Shown here: piece after piece, positions 18,355-27,164 of the stretch
How the letters are laid out: each line of letters begins with the position of its first letter
How positions within the stretch are numbered: position 1 is the first letter of the stretch
Source: Acuticoccus sp. MNP-M23
GTDB taxonomy: Bacteria; Pseudomonadota; Alphaproteobacteria; Rhizobiales; Amorphaceae
NCBI RefSeq assembly: GCF_031195445.1
Contig: NZ_CP133480.1
Location: forward strand, 3,092,501-3,156,500
DNA length: 64,000 nt
Direction: 5' to 3'
Made by a program: the position numbers and the translations under genes
Notes under the pieces: model-generated
What the model was told of the DNA's origin: nothing
The model's database searches: none
What the model saw: the letters and a program-made list of their open reading frames with translations, nothing else

Positions 18355-18957
18355 TCAGACGTCGGGCTGTTCGCCCTGACCCGGCGCGACAGCGGCTTCG
18401 TCGTCGCTCTCGCGGGCATCGTTGTAATCGTCGTCGTCATCATCGTCGTCATCGTCGCCGTAGACTTCGGGGGCGAGAACGTCCTCACCGGCGAACTGGC
18501 GCTCGGCTTCGTCCTTGGTGCGCGCGACGTTGATGATCACGGGCACGACCACTTCGGGGTGGAGGACGAGCATGATTTCGTGCAGGCCGATGGTCTTGAT
18601 CGGGCCCTTCATGTCGACCTGGCGGCGCTCGACGCGGAAACCGTCGGCGGAAAGCACTTCGGCAATGTCGCGGGTGGACACCGAACCGTAGAGCTGGCCG
18701 GTCTGGCCTGCCTGGCGGATGGCGACGAAGGTCTTGCCGGAGACGCGCTTGGAGAGGGCCTCGGCCATCTGACGGCGCTCGGCGTTGCGCTCTTCAAGCT
18801 CGACCTTCTGGGCTTCGAACTGGGCGCGATTTTCGCGGTTGGAGCGAAGCGCCTTGCCCTGCGGCAGAAGGAAGTTGCGGCCGAAACCGTCGCGAACGCT
18901 GACGACTTCGCCCATTTCGCCGAGCTTGGGAACGCGCTCGAGTAGAATGACTTGCAT
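18355..18957 (-). CDS. rplI: 50S ribosomal protein bL9 with acidic tail
   Basis: A 200-residue L9. The N-terminal RNA-binding domain ([32 protein letters not shown]) and connecting helix ([14 protein letters not shown]) are canonical. The tail after about residue 150 is an acidic extension containing ten consecutive Asp residues, then Glu/Asp/Ala-rich sequence. Acidic tails on L9 occur in alphaproteobacteria, but this Asp run is long. Last gene of rpsF-rpsR-rplI, separated from rpsR by a repeat-bearing spacer. Confidence 0.96.
   Translation of the reverse strand: MQVILLERVPKLGEMGEVVSVRDGFGRNFLLPQGKALRSNRENRAQFEAQKVELEERNAERRQMAEALSKRVSGKTFVAIRQAGQTGQLYGSVSTRDIAEVLSADGFRVERRQVDMKGPIKTIGLHEIMLVLHPEVVVPVIINVARTKDEAERQFAGEDVLAPEVYGDDDDDDDDDDYNDARESDDEAAVAPGQGEQPDV
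18427..18456 (-). repeat. GAY trinucleotide run encoding ten Asp in rplI
   Basis: Ten successive GAC/GAT codons. Mixed third positions make it an imperfect trinucleotide repeat, still a possible slippage site; length change in units of three would keep the reading frame. Confidence 0.9.
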
Positions 18958-18972
18958 TGGATCTGTCTCTTT

Positions 18973-19056
18973 ATCTGTCCCGCCAGCGGCGGTTAGGGGC
19001 CGTGCCCCAGATGATCTGTCCCGCCGTGCGGCGGTTAGGGGCGGCTGCCCCAGATG
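18973..19056. repeat. Imperfect tandem duplication between rpsR and rplI
   Basis: Two adjacent copies, 18973-19013 and 19014-19056, each beginning atctgtcccgcc, containing ggcggttaggggc and ending gccccagatg. Each copy has internal inverted repeats (cccgcc/ggcgg and ggggc/gcccc) that could fold into hairpins in the rpsR-rplI mRNA. They occupy most of the 132-base gap between two ribosomal genes that are usually close together. Confidence 0.85.
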
Positions 19057-19089
19057 GCGGCCGGGCGGTGAGGCCCGGCCGGCGCCGTC

Positions 19090-19338
19090 TTATTTGATGA
19101 CGTAGGGGATGAGGCCGAGGAAGCGCGCACGCTTGATGGCCTTGGAGAGTTCGCGCTGCTTCTTCGCCGAGACGGCGGTGATGCGCGACGGGACGATCTT
19201 GCCGCGCTCGGAGATGTAGCGCTGCAGGAGCTTGACGTCCTTGTAGTCGATCGCCGGCGCGTTCGGGCCCGAAAAGGGGCACGTCTTCCGGCGGCGGAAG
19301 AACGGGCGACGGGTCGGCAGCTGAGCAATATCAACCAT
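19090..19338 (-). CDS. rpsR: 30S ribosomal protein bS18
   Basis: An 82-residue basic protein with the S18 core: [55 protein letters not shown]-type order, of which DYKDVKLL and SAKKQRELS are clear. It sits on the 30S platform beside S6. Its ATG shares one base with the rpsF stop (TAATG), coupling the two partners. Confidence 0.97.
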   Translation of the reverse strand: MVDIAQLPTRRPFFRRRKTCPFSGPNAPAIDYKDVKLLQRYISERGKIVPSRITAVSAKKQRELSKAIKRARFLGLIPYVIK

Positions 19339-19805
19339 TAGGAGAACTCCCTTTCGCGGCGTTCAGGACGCGGGCCATCGCCGCGGTCGGGGCGGTCGGA
19401 ACGCTCGGGCCGGTCACCACGATCACCGCGGGGGCCGTCGCCGTCACGCTCGCCCCGTTCCCGCCGGCGGCGGTCGTCGCGGTCGCGCTTCTGCTTCATG
19501 ACGGACGGGCCGTCTTCGTGCTCGTCGACCTTCACGGTCAGCGTGCGCAGCACGTCTTCGTTGAGGCGCATCTGGCGCTCCATCTCCTGAACGGCAGGAG
19601 CCGGGGCATCGATGTCCATCAGCGCAAAGTGCGCCTTGCGGTTCTTGTTGATGCGGTATGCAAGGGTCTTGAGACCCCAGTTCTCGACCTTGCCGACCGA
19701 GCCGCCATTTTCGGTCAGCACTGTCGTGTACTGCTCGATCAGCTCATCGACAGCCGTGCTCGACACGTCCTGCCGGATCAGGAAAACACATTCGTATAGG
19801 GCCAT
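19338..19805 (-). CDS. rpsF: 30S ribosomal protein bS6 with charged tail
   Basis: A 155-residue S6. The fold-defining N-terminus ([16 protein letters not shown]) and [20 protein letters not shown] are canonical. The last 45 residues are an Arg/Asp/Gly/Pro tail of repeated DRGDRPE-type units, a common low-complexity extension in alphaproteobacterial S6. The start at 19805 was chosen because it gives the conserved N-terminus; the longer in-frame ORF reads into the intergenic region. Confidence 0.96.
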   Translation of the reverse strand: MALYECVFLIRQDVSSTAVDELIEQYTTVLTENGGSVGKVENWGLKTLAYRINKNRKAHFALMDIDAPAPAVQEMERQMRLNEDVLRTLTVKVDEHEDGPSVMKQKRDRDDRRRRERGERDGDGPRGDRGDRPERSDRPDRGDGPRPERREREFS

Positions 19806-20142
19806 GCCCACCTCTTTCTGTGGCGCGCCACCGTGGCGCTCTTCCCGTCGGCGCAAAGCCTCGTCGAAGCCCCAAGAGGCGTCCGACCTTCGCGAGCAGG
19901 GACACCGGTGGGCGGCAATCGAATGCCTCGGGCGCCTGCCAGCAGGCACGCGCACGCCACCGTTCAGCCCCTGGCCAACGTGGAAGAGGTGCACATAGGC
20001 GGCTGAATGCCTCAAAATCAAGCGGAAACTGGTGAGCTCGGTCACTTTCGCAGGCAACGGACTTGACGGGCCTGATGCAGCGGTGGTCTTTGCCGTTTCC
20101 CGTCCACACCTATACTGTGCACGCCGACCGACGCCGAGAGCC
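19806..20142. promoter_or_regulatory. Divergent intergenic region rpsF / fabD (337 bases, no gene)
   Basis: No credible coding sequence. On the minus strand TTGATT (20021-20016) and TATGTG (19997-19992), 18 bases apart, are a possible rpsF promoter with a long leader of about 180 bases. On the plus strand cTTTGC (20088-20093) and TATACT (20111-20116), 17 bases apart, are a possible fabD promoter giving a leader of about 20 bases. The long rpsF leader is a natural place for ribosomal-protein autoregulation, but I could not recognise a defined S6:S18-binding motif. Confidence 0.4.
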
Positions 20143-21084
20143 ATGACAATCGCGTTTACCTTCCCCGGACAAGGCAGTCAGACCGTTGGTATGGGCCGTG
20201 CCTTGCACGATGCCTATCCGGTTTCCCGTGCCGTGTTTGCCGAAGTCGATGCCGCCCTGGGCGAATCGCTGTCTTCGCTGATCTTCGAAGGGCCGGAAGA
20301 GACGCTGCAGCTGACCGCCAATGCGCAGCCGGCGCTGATGGCCGTCAGCCTTGCGGCCATGCGGGCGCTGGAAAGCGAAGGCGTCAAGATGGCCGACGCC
20401 GCGCTGGTAGCCGGCCACTCACTCGGCGAATATTCCGCGCTTGCCGCCGCTGGCGCGCTGTCTCTCGGCGATGCGGCCAAGCTGCTGCGCCTGCGGGGCA
20501 CGGCAATGCAGGCAGCGGTCCCGGCCGGCGAGGGGGCCATGGCCGCGCTCCTGGGGCTGGACCTTGAGGCCGCTGTAGAGGTCGCCGCGCTCGCGGCTGA
20601 CGGCGATGTCTGCGAGGTCGCCAACGACAATGCGCCGGGACAGGTGGTGATTTCCGGGAGCCGGGCCGCTGTGGAGCGCGCCATCGAGCTCGCGCGCGGC
20701 CGCGGTGCCAAGCGGGCCATCCTGTTGCCGGTCAGCGCGCCGTTCCACTGTTCGCTGATGGGGCCTGCTGCCGAAAAGATGGCCGAGGCACTGGCAAGCG
20801 CCGATCTGAAGGCGCCGCAGGTGCCGCTCCTTGCCAACATTTCAGTGACACAGCTCACCGATCCGGCCGCGATTCGCGAAAGCCTGGTTGCCCAGGTCAC
20901 GGGGCGGGTGCGCTGGCGCGAAAGCGTTGTCGCCATGGCTGAGGCCGGCGTGACCGAACTTGTGGAAATCGGTGCCGGCAAGGTGCTGTCGGGCCTCGTG
21001 CGCCGGATCGACAAGTCGCTCGGTGCCACCGCCATCAACACTCCAGAAGACGTTGCCAGCTTCGCTGCAGAGAGAGCCGCATAA
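20143..21084 (+). CDS. fabD: Malonyl-CoA:ACP transacylase
   Basis: A 313-residue FabD that loads malonyl groups onto acyl carrier protein. Visible: FPGQGSQ at residues 6-12, the catalytic serine in [14 protein letters not shown], and the downstream His in SAPFHCSLM. The start at 20143 gives the standard [11 protein letters not shown] beginning; the frame upstream lacks family similarity. It heads the fabD-fabG-acpP-fabF cluster. Confidence 0.96.
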   Translation: MTIAFTFPGQGSQTVGMGRALHDAYPVSRAVFAEVDAALGESLSSLIFEGPEETLQLTANAQPALMAVSLAAMRALESEGVKMADAALVAGHSLGEYSALAAAGALSLGDAAKLLRLRGTAMQAAVPAGEGAMAALLGLDLEAAVEVAALAADGDVCEVANDNAPGQVVISGSRAAVERAIELARGRGAKRAILLPVSAPFHCSLMGPAAEKMAEALASADLKAPQVPLLANISVTQLTDPAAIRESLVAQVTGRVRWRESVVAMAEAGVTELVEIGAGKVLSGLVRRIDKSLGATAINTPEDVASFAAERAA

Positions 21085-21816
21085 ATGTTCGACCTTTCCG
21101 GCAAGACCGCGCTCGTCACAGGCGCCACCGGCGGCATCGGCGGCGCCATTGCCGCCAGCCTCAAGGGGCAGGGCGCCAACGTGATCGTGACCGGCTCGAC
21201 CATGGAGCGCGCCACGAAGGCTGCGGAGGCCATCGGCGCCACACCGCTGGCGGCGAACCTTGCCGACCGCGCGGCCGTGGATGCACTGGCCAAGGACGCC
21301 GAGGCGGCAGGCCCGGTGGACATTCTGGTCAACTGCGCCGGCGTCACCCGTGACGGGCTGATGATGCGGATGAAGGACGAGGATTTCGACCAGGTGCTCG
21401 AAATCAATCTCACCGCCGCGTTCCGCCTGTCCAAGGCGGTGATGCGCGGGATGATGAAGCGGCGCTGGGGCCGGATCGTCAATGTGGGGTCGGTGGTCGG
21501 CTTTTCCGGCAATGCCGGGCAGGCCAACTATGCGGCGGCCAAGGCGGGGCTTGTGGGCCTCACCAAGTCCATTGCGCGCGAAGTGGCGAGCCGTGGCATC
21601 ACCGCCAACGTGGTGGCGCCCGGATACATCGCCACGTCGATGACCGATGTCTTGTCCGAAGATCAGCGTGCCGGCATCCTGACGGCCATTCCGGAAGGCT
21701 CCATCGGCACCCCGGAAGACATTGCAAACGCTGTGGTCTACCTGTCCAGCCTTGAGGCGCGCTACGTGACGGGGCAGACGCTCCACGTCAACGGCGGCAT
21801 GGCGATGGGCTTTTAG
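21085..21816 (+). CDS. fabG: 3-oxoacyl-ACP reductase FabG
   Basis: A 243-residue SDR, normal for FabG, performing the NADPH-dependent keto reduction in fatty acid elongation. Motifs: TGATGGIGG near residue 12, NCAG, and the catalytic Tyr/Lys in ANYAAAKAGL. It starts directly after the fabD stop with no gap. Confidence 0.95.
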   Translation: MFDLSGKTALVTGATGGIGGAIAASLKGQGANVIVTGSTMERATKAAEAIGATPLAANLADRAAVDALAKDAEAAGPVDILVNCAGVTRDGLMMRMKDEDFDQVLEINLTAAFRLSKAVMRGMMKRRWGRIVNVGSVVGFSGNAGQANYAAAKAGLVGLTKSIAREVASRGITANVVAPGYIATSMTDVLSEDQRAGILTAIPEGSIGTPEDIANAVVYLSSLEARYVTGQTLHVNGGMAMGF

Positions 21817-21991
21817 AAGTGCAGCAACCGGTGAACAGAACTTTCCAAACGACAAAGTGTTGTGATACCGGCCTTTCGACGAGGGCTTACCGGCGCGGCC
21901 GAGCCCGCTAACTCCCATTCGCCGCGACCGGCCACGTGGACCTCCACGCGTCCGCGGCCTAACCAAGGCGGCAAGCCTTAAGGATGTTCCC

Positions 21992-22231
21992 ATGAGTGAT
22001 ACCGCAGAACGCGTTAAGAAGATCGTTGTCGAGCACCTCGGCGTCGAGCAGGACAAAGTGACCGAGCAGGCGTCCTTTATCGACGACCTCGGCGCTGATT
22101 CGCTTGACACCGTCGAGTTGGTGATGGCGTTCGAAGAAGAATTCGGCGTGGAGATCCCCGACGACGCGGCAGAAACCATTCTGACCGTCGGCGACGCGAT
22201 CAAGTTCCTCGACAAGAACGCCACGTCGTAA
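21992..22231 (+). CDS. acpP: Acyl carrier protein
   Basis: A 79-residue acidic four-helix carrier. The phosphopantetheine serine lies in [13 protein letters not shown]. It carries growing acyl chains for FabD/G/F and lipid A synthesis. The 175-base gap from fabG holds sequence resembling a promoter region (acaaagtgttgtgataccgg), consistent with acpP being expressed more strongly than its neighbours; that promoter is only a suggestion. Confidence 0.97.
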   Translation: MSDTAERVKKIVVEHLGVEQDKVTEQASFIDDLGADSLDTVELVMAFEEEFGVEIPDDAAETILTVGDAIKFLDKNATS

Positions 22232-22276
22232 GACTGAAGCGTTTCGCAAAGATCTGACCTTTCTGTACGGAGTTTA

Positions 22277-23536
22277 ATGGTGCGTCGCGTCGTTGTGACC
22301 GGTCTCGGGACAGTCAATCCGCTGGGTAGCGGGGCGGACGCGTCGTGGCGTGCGATCCTGAAAGGCCATTCGGGCGCGAAGGCGGTCGACCGCTGCAAAG
22401 TGGACGACCTGCCTTCGCGGATCGCCTGCCAGGTGCCACGGGGGAACGAGGACAACCCGTTCGACCCCGATGCCACGATGGATCCCAAGGACCAGCGGAA
22501 ATTCGATGAATTCATCGTGTTTGCCGCCGCCGCTGCCGATGAGGCGATAGCCGATGCCGGCTGGAAGCCCACGGCGGAGCAAGAACTGGACCGGACCGGT
22601 GTTCTGATCGGATCCGGGATCGGTGGTCTCATTTCCATCGAGCGTTCGGCGAAGGCTCTTGAAGAGAGGGGGCCGCGCCGCGTCTCGCCTTTCTTCATCC
22701 CCGGCGCGCTCATCAACATGGCGTCCGGCCTCGTTTCCATCCGGCACGGCTTCCGCGGTCCCAACACCTCGGTGGTGACGGCTTGCTCCACCGGTTCGCA
22801 CGCCATTGGCGACGCGGCCCGGCTGATCATGCTGGATGATGCCGACGTGATGATCGCCGGCGGTGCGGAAGCCTCGGTCGGGCGGCTGGCGCTGGCGGGC
22901 TTTGCGTCCTGCCGCGCGCTGTCCACCCACTTCAACGACACGCCCGAAAAGGCGTCGCGGCCTTATGACCGCGACCGCGACGGGTTCGTCATCGGCGAGG
23001 GCGCCGGCATTGTGGTGCTCGAAGAGTACGAGCACGCCAAGGCCCGTGGCGCGACCATCTATGGCGAGATCATCGGCTACGGTCTTTCGGGCGATGCCTA
23101 CCACATCACTGCGCCGTCCAGCGACGGCAACGGCGCCTTCCGCTGCATGTCGGCGGCGCTGAAGCGGGCCGGCGTCGATCCATCGGACATCGATTACGTA
23201 AACGCCCACGGCACGTCCACGCCGCTGGGAGACGAGATCGAGCTGAATGCCGTCCATCGGATCATGAACGGCAACGGCAAGGGGCTCACCATGAGCTCCA
23301 CCAAGTCGGCCACCGGGCACCTTCTGGGGGCTGCCGGCGCGGTCGAGGCGATCTTCTCGCTTCTCGCCATCCGCGACAATGTCGCACCGCCGACGATCAA
23401 TCTGGACGATCCGTCCGTCGAGACCGATATCGACCTCGTGCCGCACGAGGCAAAGCAGAAGCCGATCAATACGGTTCTGTCCAACTCGTTCGGGTTCGGC
23501 GGCACCAATGCATCGCTCGTTTTCCGGCGCGTTTGA
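22277..23536 (+). CDS. fabF: 3-oxoacyl-ACP synthase II FabF
   Basis: A 419-residue condensing enzyme that elongates acyl-ACP with malonyl-ACP. The Cys-His-His triad is visible: TACSTGSHAIG, NAHGTSTPLGD and KSATGHLLGAAG, with the C-terminal SNSFGFGGTNAS. Length normal. It follows acpP by 45 bases and precedes mltG by 31. Confidence 0.96.
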   Translation: MVRRVVVTGLGTVNPLGSGADASWRAILKGHSGAKAVDRCKVDDLPSRIACQVPRGNEDNPFDPDATMDPKDQRKFDEFIVFAAAAADEAIADAGWKPTAEQELDRTGVLIGSGIGGLISIERSAKALEERGPRRVSPFFIPGALINMASGLVSIRHGFRGPNTSVVTACSTGSHAIGDAARLIMLDDADVMIAGGAEASVGRLALAGFASCRALSTHFNDTPEKASRPYDRDRDGFVIGEGAGIVVLEEYEHAKARGATIYGEIIGYGLSGDAYHITAPSSDGNGAFRCMSAALKRAGVDPSDIDYVNAHGTSTPLGDEIELNAVHRIMNGNGKGLTMSSTKSATGHLLGAAGAVEAIFSLLAIRDNVAPPTINLDDPSVETDIDLVPHEAKQKPINTVLSNSFGFGGTNASLVFRRV

Positions 23537-23567
23537 TCCGAGGCGCGTCTAGTCCAGAGGATCGCAC

Positions 23568-24770
23568 ATGCGGCAACGCCGTCGCGGTAGCACCACCCCC
23601 CCGTTTCCCGGCAACACGCCCGTGGCCGGGGATGGCGACGCGGCGGCATCCCCGCGCCGGCGGCCCGAGCCGCTGGTCACCCCGACGGATGCGCGCGCCA
23701 AGGCCAAGGCTTCCATGAAAATGCAGACCTCCCGCCATCGCTCCGAGAAGGCGCGCCACCCGGTGGTGTTTCTTCTCAACTTCGTCCTGTTCTTCATCGT
23801 GATCACGCTGATTGCGGGCATCGCCGGCGTGGTCATCGGCCGGGACATGTACGTCGCCTCCGGCCCGCTGGCCGAAGACGTGCAGCTCAACATCCCGCGC
23901 GGCGCTTCGGTGCAGTCCATTGCCGCCGGGCTGGAAGCGCAGGAGATCATCTCCAACCAGTACGTGTTCCTGGCGGCCGCCTACACCAGCGGCGCCACCA
24001 AGAACATGAAAGCCGGCGAGTATGAAATTTCGGCGCGCTCGTCCATGGCCGAGGTTCTGGCCAAGATCGTGTCCGGCGAAGTGGTGCAGCACCAGATCAC
24101 CATTGCGGAGGGCCTCACCTCCGCGCAGGTGGTCAAGCGCCTCAATGCCGACGACAGGCTGACGGGGACCATCCGTTCGATCCCGCCGGAGGGCAGCCTC
24201 CTGCCCGAAACCTTTGCCATCACACGCGGCATGAGCCGCGACCGGGTTCTGGAAATGATGCGCGATGCGCATGACCGGGTGCTGCGCGAGGCCTGGGAAA
24301 ACCGCGATCCCGATCTGCCGCTCACGTCGCCGGAAGAGCTGGTGACGCTGGCATCCATTGTGGAGAAGGAAACCGGGCAGCCGGACGAACGCGACCATGT
24401 GGCCGGCGTCTTCGTCAATCGCCTCAACCGGCGCATGCGCCTCCAGTCCGACCCGACAATTCTTTACGGCCTTTATGGCGGCGAAGCGTGGGATGAAGGG
24501 CGGACGCTGACAAAGACCGACCTCAACCGCCCCAACTCCTACAACACCTACCAGATTGCAGCGCTCCCCCCCGGTCCGATCACCAATCCGGGCCGCGAAG
24601 CGATGATGGCGACAGCCAATCCGCTCCAGACGGACGATGTCTTCTTCGTCGCTGACGGGACCGGCGGCCATGTTTTCGCCGTCACCTACGAAGAGCATCT
24701 GGCGAACGTGGCAAAGTGGCGCGAGATCGAGCGCAACCGCGCATCCGCCAACGCCGCGACCACGCAGTAA
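23568..24770 (+). CDS. mltG: Endolytic murein transglycosylase MltG
   Basis: A 400-residue inner-membrane protein. A cytoplasmic N-terminal 65 residues are Pro/Arg/Ala-rich; one membrane helix follows (VVFLLNFVLFFIVITLIAGIAGVV), then a LysM-like subdomain and the YceG catalytic domain with the essential Glu in LASIVEKETG and the NTYQIAALPPGPI motif. It cuts nascent glycan strands at the septum or during elongation. The position between fabF and yicC is typical for the order. Confidence 0.94.
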   Translation: MRQRRRGSTTPPFPGNTPVAGDGDAAASPRRRPEPLVTPTDARAKAKASMKMQTSRHRSEKARHPVVFLLNFVLFFIVITLIAGIAGVVIGRDMYVASGPLAEDVQLNIPRGASVQSIAAGLEAQEIISNQYVFLAAAYTSGATKNMKAGEYEISARSSMAEVLAKIVSGEVVQHQITIAEGLTSAQVVKRLNADDRLTGTIRSIPPEGSLLPETFAITRGMSRDRVLEMMRDAHDRVLREAWENRDPDLPLTSPEELVTLASIVEKETGQPDERDHVAGVFVNRLNRRMRLQSDPTILYGLYGGEAWDEGRTLTKTDLNRPNSYNTYQIAALPPGPITNPGREAMMATANPLQTDDVFFVADGTGGHVFAVTYEEHLANVAKWREIERNRASANAATTQ

Positions 24771-24771
24771 C

Positions 24772-25647
24772 GTGGCCGCCATCCAGTCCATGACGGGGTT
24801 TGCGAGCCGGGAGGGCGAGATCGACGGTCTTGCCTTCCAGATTGACGCGCGCTCGGTCAACAACCGTGCGCTGGATGTGCGCCTGCGTGTGCCACAGGGC
24901 TTCGAGCGGCAGGAAGCGGAACTGCGCAAAGCCGTGGCCGCAACCTTCCGGCGGGGGTCCGTCAACCTGACCGTCAGCGTGAAGCGCGCCGAGGTGGAGA
25001 CCCGCTTCAGCGTCAACCACACACAGTTAATGACCTACGTGGACGCCATTGCGGCGCTTGCGGAAAGTGGCTCTGTGGCCGCGCCCCGTGCGGACGGGCT
25101 CCTCGCCCTGCGCGGAGTGATCGAGGCGGCCGAGGGCGACGAGACGGTCGCCGTGCCGGACATGATGGACGAGGCGCGCCAGGTTCTCGCCGCGCTGGAG
25201 GCGGACCGGCTGGAGGAGGGGGCGCGCATTCGCCCCGTGCTGGAAGACCAGCTGAGGGCAATGGACCGGCTGCGCGAGGCGATCGACGCGCATCCCGAGC
25301 GGGCGCTGCCGGCCATCCGCGCGCGCATCGAACGGCAGATTGCGGAGATGCTGTCCGGCGCCAGGGCGCTTTCCGATGAGCGGCTGCATCAGGAGGCCGC
25401 GCTCCTTGCCACCCGCGCCGACGTTCGCGAGGAGCTGGACCGCCTTGCCGCCCACATTGCGGCGGCGCGGGCATTGCTGGCCGAAGGCGGTGCCGTCGGC
25501 CGCAAGCTCGATTTCCTGTCCCAGGAACTCAACCGCGAAACCAACACAATCTGCGCAAAGGCGCCGCATCATGCCATCACCGCGCTCGGCCTGGAGCTGA
25601 AAGCGGTGGTGGAGCAGTTGCGTGAGCAGGTGCAGAACCTCGAATGA
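24772..25647 (+). CDS. YicC family endoribonuclease-like protein
   Basis: A 291-residue YicC protein with the conserved SMTGFA N-terminus and the C-terminal end KAVVEQLREQVQNLE. E. coli YicC has been linked to sRNA turnover as an endoribonuclease. I take the GTG at 24772 as start because it follows the mltG stop by one base and gives the common xxIQSMTGFA beginning; the ATG at 24790 is an alternative. It overlaps gmk by 4 bases (ATGA). Confidence 0.9.
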   Translation: MAAIQSMTGFASREGEIDGLAFQIDARSVNNRALDVRLRVPQGFERQEAELRKAVAATFRRGSVNLTVSVKRAEVETRFSVNHTQLMTYVDAIAALAESGSVAAPRADGLLALRGVIEAAEGDETVAVPDMMDEARQVLAALEADRLEEGARIRPVLEDQLRAMDRLREAIDAHPERALPAIRARIERQIAEMLSGARALSDERLHQEAALLATRADVREELDRLAAHIAAARALLAEGGAVGRKLDFLSQELNRETNTICAKAPHHAITALGLELKAVVEQLREQVQNLE

Positions 25648-26276
25648 CTGCAATCAACCGACGCGGCGTCCTTGTGGTGCTGTCCTCACCCTCCGGTGCG
25701 GGCAAAAGCACCCTGTCGCGCCTCCTTCTGGATCAGGACCACGGCCTTTCGCTGTCGGTGTCCGTCACCACCCGCAAGCGCCGCCCCAGCGAAGTGCAGG
25801 GCATCCACTACGATTTCGTGTCAGACGCCGAATTCGAGCGGATGCGCGAGCGGGGCGAGCTTCTGGAATGGGCCGAGGTGCACGGCAACAAGTACGCCAC
25901 ACCGCGCGATCCGGTGGAGCAGGCGCTGTCCGAGGGCCGGGACGTGTTGTTCGACATCGACTGGCAGGGCGCCGACCAGATGCGCGCCGCGATGGCTGAT
26001 GATCTGGTCTCCATCTTCATCTTGCCGCCATCGGGTGCCGAGCTGCAAAGCCGCCTCGTGCGCCGGGCCGAGGATGACGAGGCGACCATCCGCCGCCGCC
26101 TCGACAATGCGCGCGAGGAGCTGACCCACTACAGCGATTACGATTATGTGGTGGTCAACGAGGATCTGGGGACGGCGCTGGCCGGTGTGACGGCGGTCCT
26201 GGCGGCCGAGCGCCTGCGCCGCCGCCGCCTGACCGAGCTTGACGGGTTCGTCTCGGACATCAGCAACGCTCTGTAG
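25644..26276 (+). CDS. gmk: Guanylate kinase
   Basis: A 210-residue enzyme phosphorylating GMP to GDP. P-loop SPSGAGKSTLS at about residues 13-23, SVTTRKRRPSE for GMP binding, and the family segment EVHGNKYATPRDPVEQAL. It is the last gene of this plus-strand cluster. Its 3' end overlaps the convergent rsmA gene by 17 bases. Confidence 0.96.
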   Translation: MTAINRRGVLVVLSSPSGAGKSTLSRLLLDQDHGLSLSVSVTTRKRRPSEVQGIHYDFVSDAEFERMRERGELLEWAEVHGNKYATPRDPVEQALSEGRDVLFDIDWQGADQMRAAMADDLVSIFILPPSGAELQSRLVRRAEDDEATIRRRLDNAREELTHYSDYDYVVVNEDLGTALAGVTAVLAAERLRRRRLTELDGFVSDISNAL

Positions 26277-27156
26277 CGCGGGCCTGGACGAGCCTGGCGA
26301 GCGACACGAAGTCCGCCACCGAAACCCGCTCTGCGCGCTCGTTGGCCGGAATGCCGGCCGTCTCCAGCAGCGTATGCGCATCGCCCAGGCTCTTCAGGCT
26401 GGAGCGCAGCATCTTGCGCCGCTGGCCGAAGGCCGCCGCAGTCACCTTTTCCAGAACCTTCACCGGTACATCCCCGGCATCCGGTTTCGGGTCGAACCGC
26501 ACCACGCTGGACCAGACCTTTGGCGGCGGCACGAAGGACGCGGGAGAAACATCGAAGAGTGACGTTGCGAACGCGCGGGCGCCCGTGAGCACGGCAAGGC
26601 GGCCGTAGGCATCAGCGCCGGTGTCCGCAACGATCCGGTCCGCCACCTCGCGCTGGACCATGACGGTGGCCGACGACCACCACGCCGGCCACGGGCCTGT
26701 CAGCCAGCCCGCAATCAGCGGCGTTGCCACATTGTAGGGTAGGTTCGCGCAGATGGCAGCGCCCTGCGGTGCAAGAGCCGTCCAGTCCACGCCCAGCGCG
26801 TCGCCGATGACAAGGGTAAGCTTCCCGCCGGCAGCCTCGACCAGCGGGGCGAGGGCCTCAGCGGCGCGCCTGTCCTTTTCCACGGCAATGACGCTGGCAC
26901 CGGCGCGCACCAGCGAGCGGGTGAGACCGCCCGGCCCGGGGCCGATCTCCACAACCGTCTGGCCCGACAGCGGTGCATCCGGGTCGGCGCCGGGCGCCCG
27001 CGCGGATGCTGCAATCTTGTCCGTAAGGTTGCGGTCCAGAATGAAATGCTGGCCGAGCGACTTCTTGGCGGTGAAGCCGGTTGCCGCCAGCACCTCGCGC
27101 AGCGGCGGCAAGGCGTCGATCCGCGCACGCAGCGCGGCCAGCGAAGGGTCGGACAC
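26260..27156 (-). CDS. rsmA: 16S rRNA (A1518/A1519) dimethyltransferase RsmA
   Basis: A 298-residue KsgA-type enzyme that dimethylates two adenines in helix 45 of 16S rRNA. Motifs: LGQHFILDRNL, the SAM loop VEIGPGPGGLT, and the catalytic NLPYN. The GTG start at 27156 gives the usual N-terminal length and leaves an 8-base gap after surA; the longer in-frame reading would lie inside surA. pdxA, often between surA and rsmA, is not here. Confidence 0.94.
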   Translation of the reverse strand: MSDPSLAALRARIDALPPLREVLAATGFTAKKSLGQHFILDRNLTDKIAASARAPGADPDAPLSGQTVVEIGPGPGGLTRSLVRAGASVIAVEKDRRAAEALAPLVEAAGGKLTLVIGDALGVDWTALAPQGAAICANLPYNVATPLIAGWLTGPWPAWWSSATVMVQREVADRIVADTGADAYGRLAVLTGARAFATSLFDVSPASFVPPPKVWSSVVRFDPKPDAGDVPVKVLEKVTAAAFGQRRKMLRSSLKSLGDAHTLLETAGIPANERAERVSVADFVSLARLVQARATERC

Positions 27157-27164
27157 CGACCGGC

